Shown one piece after another: positions 28,634 through 36,929 of a stretch of 64,000 nucleotides of DNA. A program made the translations under genes and the position numbers. Below the pieces are notes generated by a model that worked only from the letters and a program-made list of their open reading frames with translations, made no database searches and was not told where the DNA came from. Source of the DNA: Cysteiniphilum halobium (GTDB lineage: Bacteria; Pseudomonadota; Gammaproteobacteria; Francisellales; Francisellaceae). The stretch lies in the NCBI RefSeq assembly GCF_003574425.1, contig NZ_QLIU01000028.1, forward strand, positions 1 to 64,000, written 5' to 3'. Numbering within the stretch: position 1 is the first letter of the stretch; every line of letters starts with the position of its first letter.

Positions 28634-28918
28634 CTAGCGTAATTCAACGGGAATAACAGCTTCTAATGCTTTTATTTTCTCTCTTAAACTTAAGATAATT
28701 GAAATAGCGGATGAATTAACACCCAAATCACGCATTAAACGCATTGCTGATTTAGCGCGTGCAATATCATATGCTGAGACATAATAAATATCCGACTGCA
28801 CTTTAGCTCTCACTACATCATGTTCAATCCATTCAATAATGATAGTCTGTGGCACACATAGCATCTCTGACAATTCAACAATACTAATATAATCTCCTGC
28901 TACGATCATCTCTGCCAT
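28634..28918 (-). CDS. cbpM: chaperone modulator CbpM
   Basis: 94 residues, MerR-like small protein that binds the J domain of CbpA and inhibits it. The N-terminal part has the MerR-type helix SIVELSEMLCVPQTIIIEWIEHDVV; the rest is helical with AMRLMRDLGVN and a C-terminal coiled segment ending in ALEAVIPVEL. Identification rests as much on its position, starting 2 bp after the stop of cbpA, as on sequence. Confidence 0.85.
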   Translation of the reverse strand: MAEMIVAGDYISIVELSEMLCVPQTIIIEWIEHDVVRAKVQSDIYYVSAYDIARAKSAMRLMRDLGVNSSAISIILSLREKIKALEAVIPVELR

Positions 28919-28920
28919 CT

Positions 28921-29862
28921 TTATGCTCCTAATAAATCTTTACGTGGATCAAATGCCATTTCAGTGGCCATGTTTTGATAAAAGGCTTTTTGTGCTGCTG
29001 ATACCGCTGGTGGTAAGATAACATCTAAAACCACATAAAAATCACCACCTGCCAGGCCTTTGCCTGTCAAACGCATTTTCTTACCACTTTGGGTATGCTC
29101 TGGCACCTTAAGCTTCATATGACCATGTGGTGTTGGCACATTAATCTCAGCCCCTAATGCCGCCTCCCAAGGAGCAACTGGAATATGACTATAAATATCG
29201 TTGCCCACCACTTTGTACTGTTTATCAGATTGAACAATAATCTCAAGATATAAATTGCCACTTAATCCACCACCGACACCTGCTTCCCCCTGACCTTTCA
29301 GCCGAATTTGTTGATGATTACCAACTGCTTTAGGAATTTTAACTTTTAAACGTTTTGTTTTCTCAATAATACGTCCTTCTTCATTAACCGTTTGATAAGC
29401 AAAATGCAATTCGCGTTCAACACCAGCTAAAGCATCATGCACACTAATCTCAACCTTGGTATGTAAATCCTGTCCATTCATTGCAAAACCTTGTTTGCGA
29501 CCTTGACGCTCCTTATGCTGTTGGCGAAAGAACTCACTAAAAATATCCTCATAGCCACCAAAATCACCACCTTGATAGAAATGTTGCTGGTGATGACTCT
29601 GCCCTTGCGTATTTCTACCTTGATGAAAGCCACCCTCTTTAGCATGCTGCCAATTAGCACCATATTGATCATATAGCTTACGTTTTTCTGTGTCTTTAAG
29701 AACTTCATACGCGTCTTGTACTTCTTTAAACTTCTCTTCAGCATTGGGCTCTGTACTGACATCTGGGTGATATTTTTTCGCTAAACGTCGATAGGCTTTT
29801 TTAATCTCAGCATCAGTCGCTGTTTTTGCCACGCCTAAAAGCTGATAATAATCTTTTTCCAT
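28921..29862 (-). CDS. cbpA: curved DNA-binding J-domain protein CbpA
   Basis: DnaK co-chaperone and nucleoid-associated DnaJ homologue. 313 residues. The J domain (about 1-70) contains KDYYQLLGV and YHPDVS with the HPD motif. A Gly/His/Gln-rich linker (about 75-120) includes FSEFFRQQ. Two C-terminal substrate-binding domains follow, with the [21 protein letters not shown] pattern and [10 protein letters not shown]. It lacks the Cys-rich zinc domain of DnaJ, as CbpA should. Operon with cbpM. Confidence 0.94.
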   Translation of the reverse strand: MEKDYYQLLGVAKTATDAEIKKAYRRLAKKYHPDVSTEPNAEEKFKEVQDAYEVLKDTEKRKLYDQYGANWQHAKEGGFHQGRNTQGQSHHQQHFYQGGDFGGYEDIFSEFFRQQHKERQGRKQGFAMNGQDLHTKVEISVHDALAGVERELHFAYQTVNEEGRIIEKTKRLKVKIPKAVGNHQQIRLKGQGEAGVGGGLSGNLYLEIIVQSDKQYKVVGNDIYSHIPVAPWEAALGAEINVPTPHGHMKLKVPEHTQSGKKMRLTGKGLAGGDFYVVLDVILPPAVSAAQKAFYQNMATEMAFDPRKDLLGA

Positions 29863-29921
29863 AGATCACTTTCCTTTCACTTAATTTTTGTTTTTTCAAT
29901 ACGACTTCACTTTATAATAAG

Positions 29922-30980
29922 TTAATAACACATCTCTTTTTGCTGTTCTTCAAAATAGCGAGTAATGCCACCTTCATAGTTATAGACGTTTTTAAAGCCA
30001 AGCTCAATCAGCTTTTGCGCGGCTTTTTGGCTTCTAACACCTAATTTACAAATCACAATAATTTTTTGTGCTTTACGCACATCTTCTGGAATAGCACCTT
30101 GCAAGACTTGCGCCAATGGCAAATGATCTACTTCAACATCTAAGGAAGCAATATCAAGCTCCCATGCTTCGCGAACATCGATAATCAATGCCTCTGGATC
30201 AAGCTGATATGCCTTCTTTACTTCAATCACTGTGTTATTGTTTTGCTCAAGACCAAAATCATGTGTTACACAACTTTTGCAATCTGGATTGCGCTTAAAC
30301 GCGTAACTTTGCCAAGCTAATGCATCACTATCAAATATCATCAAATATTGGTTAATCTCTTTGCCTAAAAAGAAATTAACAGCCATATTTGCCGCCATTG
30401 TACCAACAACACCGACACTTGCCCCTAAGACACCTGCCTCTGAGCAATTTGGTACCAAATGCGCTGGTGGCGGTGATGGATACAAACAACGATAACAAGA
30501 CTTCGTAGGGTCAAAAAAACTCAATTGTGCTTGTGATTTAAGCACACTAGCACTTATAAAGGGTTTGTTAAGTTTGCAACAAGCATCATTTACAGCATAG
30601 CGCGTTTGGAAGTTATCACTGCCATCGATGATTAAATCATAAGTTTCAAAAAGCGCACAAGCATATTCAAAGTCTAGGCGTTTATTATATTCAATTAACG
30701 TAATATCACTATTAATCGCTGATAAATGCTTTACTGCAGCCGTTGATTTAGCAGTGCCAAAATCATCTTCAGTAAATAAAATTTGTCGTTGCAAATTAGA
30801 TAACTCTACCACATCAAAATCGACAAGCCCGAGTGTTCCAATACCAGCTGCTGCCAAATACATCGACACCGGAGAACCAATGCCACCACAACCAATAATA
30901 CAAACTCGCGCATTTTGTAATTTTTGCTGTCCCTTAATTCCCATCACCGGAAAGTGACGTTGATAGCGTTTGTAGTTCAT
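29922..30980 (-). CDS. ThiF/MoeB-family adenylyltransferase with rhodanese domain
   Basis: Activates the C-terminus of a ubiquitin-like sulfur carrier (MoaD or ThiS) with ATP. 352 residues. The E1-like domain (about 1-245) has the nucleotide motif IIGCGGIGSPVS at 28-39, SNLQRQILF, DGSDNFQTRY, zinc-binding CYRC and CKSC pairs, and PNCSEAGVLG. A rhodanese domain (about 255-345) has IDVREAWE and the active loop CKLGVRS with Cys311, suggesting that it also transfers sulfur, like the MoeBR/MOCS3 type. No thiamine or molybdopterin genes adjoin, so the partner cannot be settled. Confidence 0.88.
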   Translation of the reverse strand: MNYKRYQRHFPVMGIKGQQKLQNARVCIIGCGGIGSPVSMYLAAAGIGTLGLVDFDVVELSNLQRQILFTEDDFGTAKSTAAVKHLSAINSDITLIEYNKRLDFEYACALFETYDLIIDGSDNFQTRYAVNDACCKLNKPFISASVLKSQAQLSFFDPTKSCYRCLYPSPPPAHLVPNCSEAGVLGASVGVVGTMAANMAVNFFLGKEINQYLMIFDSDALAWQSYAFKRNPDCKSCVTHDFGLEQNNNTVIEVKKAYQLDPEALIIDVREAWELDIASLDVEVDHLPLAQVLQGAIPEDVRKAQKIIVICKLGVRSQKAAQKLIELGFKNVYNYEGGITRYFEEQQKEMCY

Positions 30981-31093
30981 CCTAACCTCTTTAGCATCTC
31001 ACCTAACAATGTATTAGCAATGATTATATGCCATAGCATAGAAGATAAGTAACAAAAGACTGGCATTTATTTGGACCAGCGGGAGCGAACCAA

Positions 31094-31150
31094 CAAAAAG
31101 TTACGGTTTCGATATGAAAAATTGCAAAAACTGGTTTTCAAACCGTAACT
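31094..31150 (-). terminator. rho-independent terminator of the ATPase-wHTH gene
   Basis: On the minus strand AGTTACGGTTT (31150-31140) pairs with AAACCGTAACT (31109-31099), 11 perfect bp, followed by TTTTT (31098-31094). A nested TGAAAA/TTTTCA pairing can lengthen the stem. It begins 18 bp past the stop codon at 31168. Confidence 0.75.
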
Positions 31151-31167
31151 CTCTACTGAAAATTCGA

Positions 31168-32400
31168 CTACTCCTCACTTGAGTAAGCTATTTCTGCTTC
31201 AAGTACAGGATAATAAGTTCTATCCCGTCCTGACTGCTGGACAGTCAACAGCTTTATTTCGAGCAAATTGACCAATGCCCGTGATACAGCCTGGCGTGAT
31301 TGCCCCAACTCAACAGAAAGCTTGCTAGCATTACCATGGCCTGTTTTTACAATCATTTGTAATAGACTTAATTCTTTTGGAGTAACGTCATATTGTGCAA
31401 TTCTCTCCTGTGCCAACTTTGTCACCATAGGCTTTGCAATATCAAGCGTTAAGCGGTCTGTCAGGTCTCCAACACTTAGCTCGTTAAGCAGCCGCTTAAG
31501 AAGTCCAAACACATATCGTAATCTGCCCTTGGTTATTTTAAAGAGGTGCAAAAACACTTCTTGATCAACAGGCATTTCTGCATTTTTATGTGTTTTGTAG
31601 AAACTGACACGTTGATTGACCAGATTTAGAAACTCCTGTTCTGATAAAGCGTCAATTTTTACTTCATAACTGACGATATCATCTAGTCGGTCAACTTGTT
31701 GTGCAATAAACCGTCTTAAGCCAACATCACCGACCAACATCCAGCTTACTATATCAGTTTGGATATAGTCTCTTAGCTCATTAAATAAGTATTTTAAGTG
31801 TTTTGCTTCGTGTATAGCACCAACATCCAAATTATTTAATTGCAGCAAAATACCAAATTCATAACCAAGGGATTGCACTAAATTGGCTAAATCCTCAAGG
31901 TGGTGTCCTAAAATTGCTGCTGGCACAATACTAGGTTGAGAAGCGATACCCGCATTTTTTCCATAACTTAATCCAAAGCCCAGTGCATCAATACCAAAGG
32001 AACGGTATGTCTCAGCAATACGCATCGTGAGCGCCTTGGCATCTTGAAATTTTTTATTGTTTGCAACAAGCTCTGATTGAAAGATATCAAGTTCACGCAC
32101 GATATTGCCAACTACGACAGCCAATAATGTCTCGATATTCCAGCCCGCACCGACTCTTATTTCATTCGACGGTGTAAAGTATTTTTTCTGTGCTTGAGAA
32201 TTGAATCTCAGGTAATTGCCAAACGACGTGGTGCCTATCCCTCTTGCGCCTTCGACTATTAGTAACACGTTTTTTTCTGCTAGGACATTTTTACAAGTGG
32301 CAACGCTTTTATCACGACCAACGTACAAATCTAATGTCGCTTGCCTAATTGGGTCCGTATTAAACGGGTTGTCACTAAATCCTAAAGCATTCCACTGCAT
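31168..32400 (-). CDS. AAA/ORC-like ATPase with C-terminal winged helix, putative autoregulator
   Basis: 410 residues from the ATG at 32400, which has GGAGG six bases upstream; a second ATG precedes it directly. Residues about 5-55 (LGFSDNPF, LYVGRDK, LLIVEGARGIGTTS at 46-59) follow the layout of ORC/Cdc6- and TniB-like ATPases, but the Walker A lysine is Thr57. GILLQLNNLD is a weak Walker B, and MLVGDVGLRRFI resembles sensor 1. Residues about 335-400 form a MarR-like winged helix (LSLLQMIVKTG, SVELGQSRQAVSRALVNLL). So it is DNA-binding and perhaps nucleotide-sensing. Upstream are a consensus promoter and three spaced boxes. Neighbours (recF, thiF-like) give no functional hint. Confidence 0.72.
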   Translation of the reverse strand: MQWNALGFSDNPFNTDPIRQATLDLYVGRDKSVATCKNVLAEKNVLLIVEGARGIGTTSFGNYLRFNSQAQKKYFTPSNEIRVGAGWNIETLLAVVVGNIVRELDIFQSELVANNKKFQDAKALTMRIAETYRSFGIDALGFGLSYGKNAGIASQPSIVPAAILGHHLEDLANLVQSLGYEFGILLQLNNLDVGAIHEAKHLKYLFNELRDYIQTDIVSWMLVGDVGLRRFIAQQVDRLDDIVSYEVKIDALSEQEFLNLVNQRVSFYKTHKNAEMPVDQEVFLHLFKITKGRLRYVFGLLKRLLNELSVGDLTDRLTLDIAKPMVTKLAQERIAQYDVTPKELSLLQMIVKTGHGNASKLSVELGQSRQAVSRALVNLLEIKLLTVQQSGRDRTYYPVLEAEIAYSSEE

Positions 32401-32431
32401 CATCTCCCTCCAGATTAGCCTGCAAAATTTA

Positions 32432-32459
32432 ATAATACTAAATGCGCAACAATTGTCAA
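32432..32459 (-). promoter_or_regulatory. promoter of the ATPase-wHTH gene
   Basis: On the minus strand TTGACA (32459-32454), a 16-bp spacer, then TATTAT (32437-32432). It is a near-consensus sigma-70 promoter about 30 bp upstream of the start codon. The spacer contains operator box 1. Confidence 0.75.
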
Positions 32460-32506
32460 CTAAAAAATGTTGCGCAACATGGTTCTGCACCGTAATGTTG
32501 CGCATT
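32441..32506. promoter_or_regulatory. three-box operator array, TGCGCA core, 28-bp period
   Basis: Box 1 (32441-32451) reads GTTGCGCATT on the minus strand; box 2 (32467-32480) is the perfect palindrome ATGTTGCGCAACAT; box 3 (32494-32506) reads AATGTTGCGCATT on the plus strand. The TGCGCA cores are centred at 32445.5, 32473.5 and 32501.5, exactly 28 bp apart. Box 1 lies between -35 and -10, boxes 2 and 3 upstream. Binding by the gene's own winged helix is the simplest reading but is inference. Confidence 0.75.
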
Positions 32507-32584
32507 TGCAATTATAGATTGTCTCAAAAACTGCCAAACTTGAGCATAATTATAAAAAACAACCATGTTATTGTTGTGCTCTTG

Positions 32585-33688
32585 CTAGCTTTTCTTCAGT
32601 TTTTCACAAGCATTATCTGCTAACTGGAAATGTGAAAACTCAACACCATTTAGTAGACTTTGTAAATGTTCAAGCTTGATTGCCGTCATAATGATTTGTG
32701 CATTAATACGCATAAGCTTCATGAGCACTTTTTCTAAATGTATTTGATCTAACTCTGAGTGCAGGTCATCTACCAGGTAAATACAACCAGTTTGATGCTC
32801 TTTTGAAAAGATCTCACCTTGCGCTAATTTCAAGGCTGATATTAAAATCTTCTGTTGACCACGCGAGAGAATATCTTGTGCTGGATGCCCTTTGACTTTG
32901 AAGCGCAAATCTGCTCGATGCACACCATGACTGGTGATGCCAGTTTTGCTATCACTCATATAACTTGATGTTAATACATCTGCTAAATTTTTATCCTGTG
33001 ACCAGCCACGGTAATAGCTCATATCAATTGCAAGCGCACTATTAAATTCTTTAAGAATTTCCATTACTTTTGGCATTAAAATTTCAAAATATTCAAGGCG
33101 TGCCTGATCTAAACTTTCTGATTTAGCAATAAGCTCTTGATCTAAAATTTCAATATAGTTTAATGGATAGCCCTGCTTTAATGCAGCATTACGCTGTTTA
33201 ATCAAGCGTTTTGATTGCTGCCATAATGTTAAGAACTCTGGTTTATGATAAAAAGCGCCCCAATCTAGAAGCTTTGAGCGTTGTTGTGCACCACTGTTAA
33301 TTAAGCTAAAGCTCTCAGGATTAAATAACTGTACAGGGAGTGCCCGCGTTAACTGTGCTTGAGATTGTGCATCCTCACCATTTAGTTTCACTACACTTTT
33401 ACTGTGTTTATCACGCATACTAGCAAGCGTTTTTTCCATCAAGTCACCTGATTGATGTACATCATAAAATTTAACAAACAATTGAAAATTATCCTTTTCA
33501 TGCGCAATAATTCGGGCAAGCTGAGAACTTCTAAAAGAACGCCCCATCGATAAAAAATAAATCGCCTCTAAAATGGATGTCTTACCACTGCCATTTTGTC
33601 CACAAATAATATTCACACATGGATGTAATGATAATGATGCATTAACTAAATTACGAAACTGAAAGATATTGAGTGTGCTAATATACAT
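32585..33688 (-). CDS. recF: DNA replication and repair protein RecF
   Basis: SMC-like ATPase that loads RecA at single-strand gaps together with RecO and RecR. 367 residues, normal length. FRNLVNASLSLHP is followed by Walker A GQNGSGKTSILEAIYFLS at about 30-47, the RecF signature (LSRGQQKILISALKLAQ) near 275, and Walker B IYLVDDLHSELD. It is separated from dnaA and dnaN, its usual partners; here the dGTPase-like gene lies upstream on the same strand. Confidence 0.96.
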   Translation of the reverse strand: MYISTLNIFQFRNLVNASLSLHPCVNIICGQNGSGKTSILEAIYFLSMGRSFRSSQLARIIAHEKDNFQLFVKFYDVHQSGDLMEKTLASMRDKHSKSVVKLNGEDAQSQAQLTRALPVQLFNPESFSLINSGAQQRSKLLDWGAFYHKPEFLTLWQQSKRLIKQRNAALKQGYPLNYIEILDQELIAKSESLDQARLEYFEILMPKVMEILKEFNSALAIDMSYYRGWSQDKNLADVLTSSYMSDSKTGITSHGVHRADLRFKVKGHPAQDILSRGQQKILISALKLAQGEIFSKEHQTGCIYLVDDLHSELDQIHLEKVLMKLMRINAQIIMTAIKLEHLQSLLNGVEFSHFQLADNACEKLKKS

Positions 33689-33701
33689 AAGCCAAAAAAA
33701 C

Positions 33702-35078
33702 TTAAACTGGTTTAAAAATGCTTTGTGTGGATGAGGATGTTAAGCGACTATGTAGTTCAATCGCATAGCGATCGGTCATGCTAGCAATAAAATCACTGAT
33801 CACACGCGCACGATTAACCTGATCATCCGGATCAAAAGCATAGAAAATCTCACCAATATCCTCAGGCAAAAGTGACGTTTCTACCTGTGAGTTAACTAAA
33901 ATATCAAACAATGACGAAATAATCTCACGTCCTTGATAACGCACAACATTCATCTTGGGAGAGCTAATCACCATAAAGTAAACAAAAAGCTTTAATACTT
34001 CAACCTGCTTGTAAACATCAGGTTCAAGATAAACCGAAGATAATACCGGACAAGCTTCATCATAATTAAGAGCGACATGTGAAATACAATAATGGACAAG
34101 ATTTGACGTAAATTTTGTGCGCAAATAACTTGAATTTGCAAGCTTTTTTGCCTGTTGATAAACAACATCAAATTTGGCGTCAAAATCTATAATACCTTCA
34201 AAAATTGACTTTAAAATCATCTTAATATCGGCAATGGACAAATTAAGGCCATCAACCTTAGCTTGTTGTTGCACTTTTATCAGTACTTTTTCCTCCGCAT
34301 TAACCATTGATAAAGGATCTAGGAAGCCACCTTTAAATGCATCTTCAATATCATAAGTCGAATAAGCAATATCATCCGCCAAATCCATAATTGAACATTC
34401 TATCGTTTTAAATTTGCGCCCATGCAAAATATCATGAGAATAGCCAAATAATACATGTTGTTTGATTTTATCGACCATGGCTTGTTCACTGGCATAATAA
34501 CCTTTTATTGGTTGGTCACTTAAATTGATAATATAGCTAGGAATCTCTTTGTCATATTTAAGTATTGCTGCTAGCGTGCGATGCGTTAAGTTCAAGCCAA
34601 AACGATTATCTTTTCCCGAGTGAATAGGACCTTCTCCTTTAAAAACTTTCTTCTCGGTTTTTGCTAGTAGCCTCAAGGTTTGTGCATTGCCTTCAAAGCC
34701 ACCGAACTCCCGCATTTTGTCATGTAATGCTTTTTCACCATTATGTCCAAATGGCGGATGTCCAATATCGTGGCACAGAGCTGCTGTTTCAACCAAATCA
34801 GTATCTAAATCTAAATCAAAACGCAAATTAATTCCTGTTGCAATGGATTTAGCAACTTGTGCCACCTCAAGCGAATGGGTTAAACGATTCCTAAAAAACT
34901 CACTCTCAGAACATGGAAAAATCTGCGTTTTCCCTTGCAAGCGCCGAAAAGAAGCCGAGTGTATCACACGCGCATAATCACGACGAAAGGCAGAGAAATG
35001 CTCTTTTGGATGCGGCTCGTATACACCACGATAATAATCTTTTTCTTGATATAGTGATCTTTTTGGTCTGTTTGACAT
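33702..35078 (-). CDS. dgt: dGTP triphosphohydrolase-like HD protein
   Basis: Cleaves dNTPs, mainly dGTP, to nucleoside and triphosphate. 458 residues from the ATG at 35078 (AGGAAG eleven bases upstream). HD-domain residues are visible: FRRLQGKTQIF and RNRLTHSLEVAQ with its His, LCHDIGHPPFGHNGE with the HD pair, and MDLADDIAYSTYD with the second Asp. Length and the FGHNGEKAL segment fit the Dgt-like subfamily. Exact substrate preference is not predictable. It is followed 13 bp later by recF. Confidence 0.92.
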   Translation of the reverse strand: MSNRPKRSLYQEKDYYRGVYEPHPKEHFSAFRRDYARVIHSASFRRLQGKTQIFPCSESEFFRNRLTHSLEVAQVAKSIATGINLRFDLDLDTDLVETAALCHDIGHPPFGHNGEKALHDKMREFGGFEGNAQTLRLLAKTEKKVFKGEGPIHSGKDNRFGLNLTHRTLAAILKYDKEIPSYIINLSDQPIKGYYASEQAMVDKIKQHVLFGYSHDILHGRKFKTIECSIMDLADDIAYSTYDIEDAFKGGFLDPLSMVNAEEKVLIKVQQQAKVDGLNLSIADIKMILKSIFEGIIDFDAKFDVVYQQAKKLANSSYLRTKFTSNLVHYCISHVALNYDEACPVLSSVYLEPDVYKQVEVLKLFVYFMVISSPKMNVVRYQGREIISSLFDILVNSQVETSLLPEDIGEIFYAFDPDDQVNRARVISDFIASMTDRYAIELHSRLTSSSTQSIFKPV

Positions 35079-35332
35079 AACTGTCAATACTTCCTATTTA
35101 ACTTAACATTTTAAAGCAAAGTTAGTGTAACCTATTGCTAGCTCGTTTCACAGAATTTCCTACCCTATCCAGACGAGTACTGGCATTTTTTGTTTGTTAT
35201 CACTTTACAGAATTAATAAACCTACGCAATAATAAATGTGCTGTTACACAAATTGTTATAAGTTACGTATCAGTAGATTAGATTTTATCTAAAATCTTCA
35301 GGAAAATAATAAGAAATAAAGGAGCATAATTT
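35079..35332. other. upstream region of the fimbrial locus
   Basis: About 250 bp of AT-rich DNA with divergent genes on both sides. It must carry the fimbrial promoter, but I cannot settle one convincing -35/-10 pair. TTAGAT-TTT-ATCTAA (35278-35292) is a perfect small hairpin in the likely leader. AAAGGAG precedes the pilin start. Confidence 0.5.
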
Positions 35333-35815
35333 ATGAAGAGAGTTTTAGTCGTAGCATTAACAATAGGTGCTTTGTTATCCACTTCAGCTTTTGCTAAAGA
35401 AGCAGGCAAATCACAGGTAGTTGTTGAATCCAAGAACATTCTAGGTGATCTAAGCATGAATCAAAAGATTGTCATTTCATCTGCTGATGTTGCTGCAGGC
35501 AAAGACAAAACTTTTGAATTAGCTGAGTTTTGCACATACACCAATGATAAAAATGGCAAAGTAACGGTTGATGTTTCAAACAATGAGAAGAAGTTTGCCG
35601 TTGTTGGCACCAAAGGTGAAGGTCAGCTACCTTATACACTTGTCATCAATAAAACCGCCGTAAAATACGGTAAAAATGAATTAACTGTTGATGCCAATGA
35701 TTTGCCATCTGGTTGCAAAACAAAAGAAGCCGTTTTCATGACATTCAAAGGTACGGATATTCGCAATGCTAAAGCAGGGACATATAGTGCCTCTTTGAAT
35801 TTAAGTGTTGCATAA
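35333..35815 (+). CDS. major fimbrial subunit (putative)
   Basis: 160 residues with a signal peptide cleaved after AFA (residue 21). The mature protein is Ser/Val/Lys-rich beta-strand sequence with two cysteines (67 and 128) placed for a disulfide, and a C-terminal AGTYSASLNLSVA strand of the kind found in chaperone-usher pilins. A paralogue at 36411 has the same two cysteines 60 residues apart. A strong ribosome site (AAAGGAG) and a terminator straight after the gene fit a highly made major subunit. Family assignment is inferred from the usher nearby, not from pilin sequence alone. Confidence 0.75.
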   Translation: MKRVLVVALTIGALLSTSAFAKEAGKSQVVVESKNILGDLSMNQKIVISSADVAAGKDKTFELAEFCTYTNDKNGKVTVDVSNNEKKFAVVGTKGEGQLPYTLVINKTAVKYGKNELTVDANDLPSGCKTKEAVFMTFKGTDIRNAKAGTYSASLNLSVA

Positions 35816-35859
35816 CAACACATATTCAATTAATTTTTTCAGTACATAGGTAAGAACTT

Positions 35860-35887
35860 AAGGGATATCTTTTTAGAGTCCCTTTTT
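35860..35887 (+). terminator. terminator/attenuator after the major pilin
   Basis: AAGGGA (35860-35865) pairs with TCCCTT (35879-35884), with an inner TCT/AGA extension, followed by a T run. It lies between pilin and chaperone, where partial termination would make much more pilin than chaperone and usher mRNA. Confidence 0.6.
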
Positions 35888-35920
35888 GTTATACATAAAC
35901 TTACTAAAAAGGAATAAACT

Positions 35921-36382
35921 ATGAAATTAACGCGTATCCTTGCAAGTATTTTTTTATTCATTACCGCTACATCATCACTATTTGCCGGTGCGGTACTTGA
36001 TGTTGTTAAACCGAATATTGTGATCAATCAAAAAGTTAAACGTGACTATATTCCATTAACCAATATTGGCAATGAAAGTGGGACTTTTATTGTGCAAGTC
36101 AAAAATGTAACCGACCCTGAACACGTCATCACCTACAGCAATAATGAACTTAAAACACTACCTGTTATTATTAGTCCTATCTTGATTCGTAATTTAGGCT
36201 CTGGCAATAATAAGCGTATTTCTGTGCGTAAAAAAGGTAATGTCACTAAACCAATGAAACTCCAACTCGTTATTAGTGAGTATAAAAAATCAGCTAATGA
36301 CAAAACAGAGGTTGCTGAGGATGCAGCAGGGATTGATGTTCAGGGATCTATCCATTATATTGCCAATATTGCAATCAGCTAA
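35921..36382 (+). CDS. short periplasmic fimbrial chaperone (putative)
   Basis: 153 residues, signal peptide ending at LFA (residue 22). The mature part has the pattern of the first Ig domain of pilus chaperones: VVKPNIVINQKVKRDYIPLTNIGNESGTFIVQV (strands A1-C1), then a basic loop GNNKRISVRKKGN that could hold the pilin C-terminus. Known chaperones such as PapD or CfaA have two domains and about 230 residues; only one domain's worth is present here, although no frameshift is seen. It could instead be an unusual subunit. Position between two pilins and before the usher supports a chaperone. Confidence 0.6.
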   Translation: MKLTRILASIFLFITATSSLFAGAVLDVVKPNIVINQKVKRDYIPLTNIGNESGTFIVQVKNVTDPEHVITYSNNELKTLPVIISPILIRNLGSGNNKRISVRKKGNVTKPMKLQLVISEYKKSANDKTEVAEDAAGIDVQGSIHYIANIAIS

Positions 36383-36410
36383 TAATTGATCGTAAATAGG
36401 GGCAGATTAA

Positions 36411-36926
36411 ATGACCAAACTAGGCAAATATCTTTATTTTGCTTTTTTTATTGCTACTGTACCCCCCATGATAGTAAACGCCTATCAGTTTAAAAACAAC
36501 TCCAAATACTATGAGCGCCCAGCCAAAAAGGAGCAGGAAAATCCGCGCTTTGTAGTTGGCAATCTGACACTTAATGAAAAAGTTGTTATTAGTGCAGATA
36601 TGATCACTAAAGGTAGAGATCAAATTATCTCTTTAGGAACTTTCTGTGCTTATCACAAAGGTAATAAGCGCTTTCCTTTGCGCATTACTACCAATGAGGG
36701 TAGTTTCATTGCTAAAGGTTTAGATAATCAAGGCAACCTTCCCTATCAGATTTTAATTAACAAAATTGAAATACCCTACAACCAAATTCAAGGTATTCAA
36801 ACGAATAATCATGACTTTAATGAATGTCAACTCTATGAAACAATTGCGATTAAATTCTCTAAGTATACGATTCAACATGCTAAGGCTGGGCGTTATCAAC
36901 TCTCATTAATTCTGCAAAGCAGATAA
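36411..36926 (+). CDS. minor fimbrial subunit (putative)
   Basis: 171 residues, signal peptide ending near VNA (residue 24). It is a paralogue of the 35333 product: GNLTLNEKVVISADMITKGRD aligns with the segment GDLSMNQKIVISSADVAAGKD, QGNLPYQILINK with EGQLPYTLVINK, and HAKAGRYQLSLIL with NAKAGTYSASLNL. Cysteines 79 and 139 are conserved. It has an extra polar segment of about 25 residues after the signal peptide (NNSKYYERPAKKEQENP), which could be tip-related. It ends 3 bp before the usher gene. Confidence 0.7.
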   Translation: MTKLGKYLYFAFFIATVPPMIVNAYQFKNNSKYYERPAKKEQENPRFVVGNLTLNEKVVISADMITKGRDQIISLGTFCAYHKGNKRFPLRITTNEGSFIAKGLDNQGNLPYQILINKIEIPYNQIQGIQTNNHDFNECQLYETIAIKFSKYTIQHAKAGRYQLSLILQSR

Positions 36927-36929
36927 GTT

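Noticed and set aside
32441..32506. TGCGCA boxes as a replication origin (DnaA boxes) next to recF
   Set aside because: The boxes lack the TTATNCACA pattern, and dnaA/dnaN are absent; the fit to the adjacent promoter is better.
35333..36926. Pilins of the Csu/spore-coat-U type
   Set aside because: The FGxY and other SCPU motifs are not found, and the usher resembles the CS1/TcfC type.
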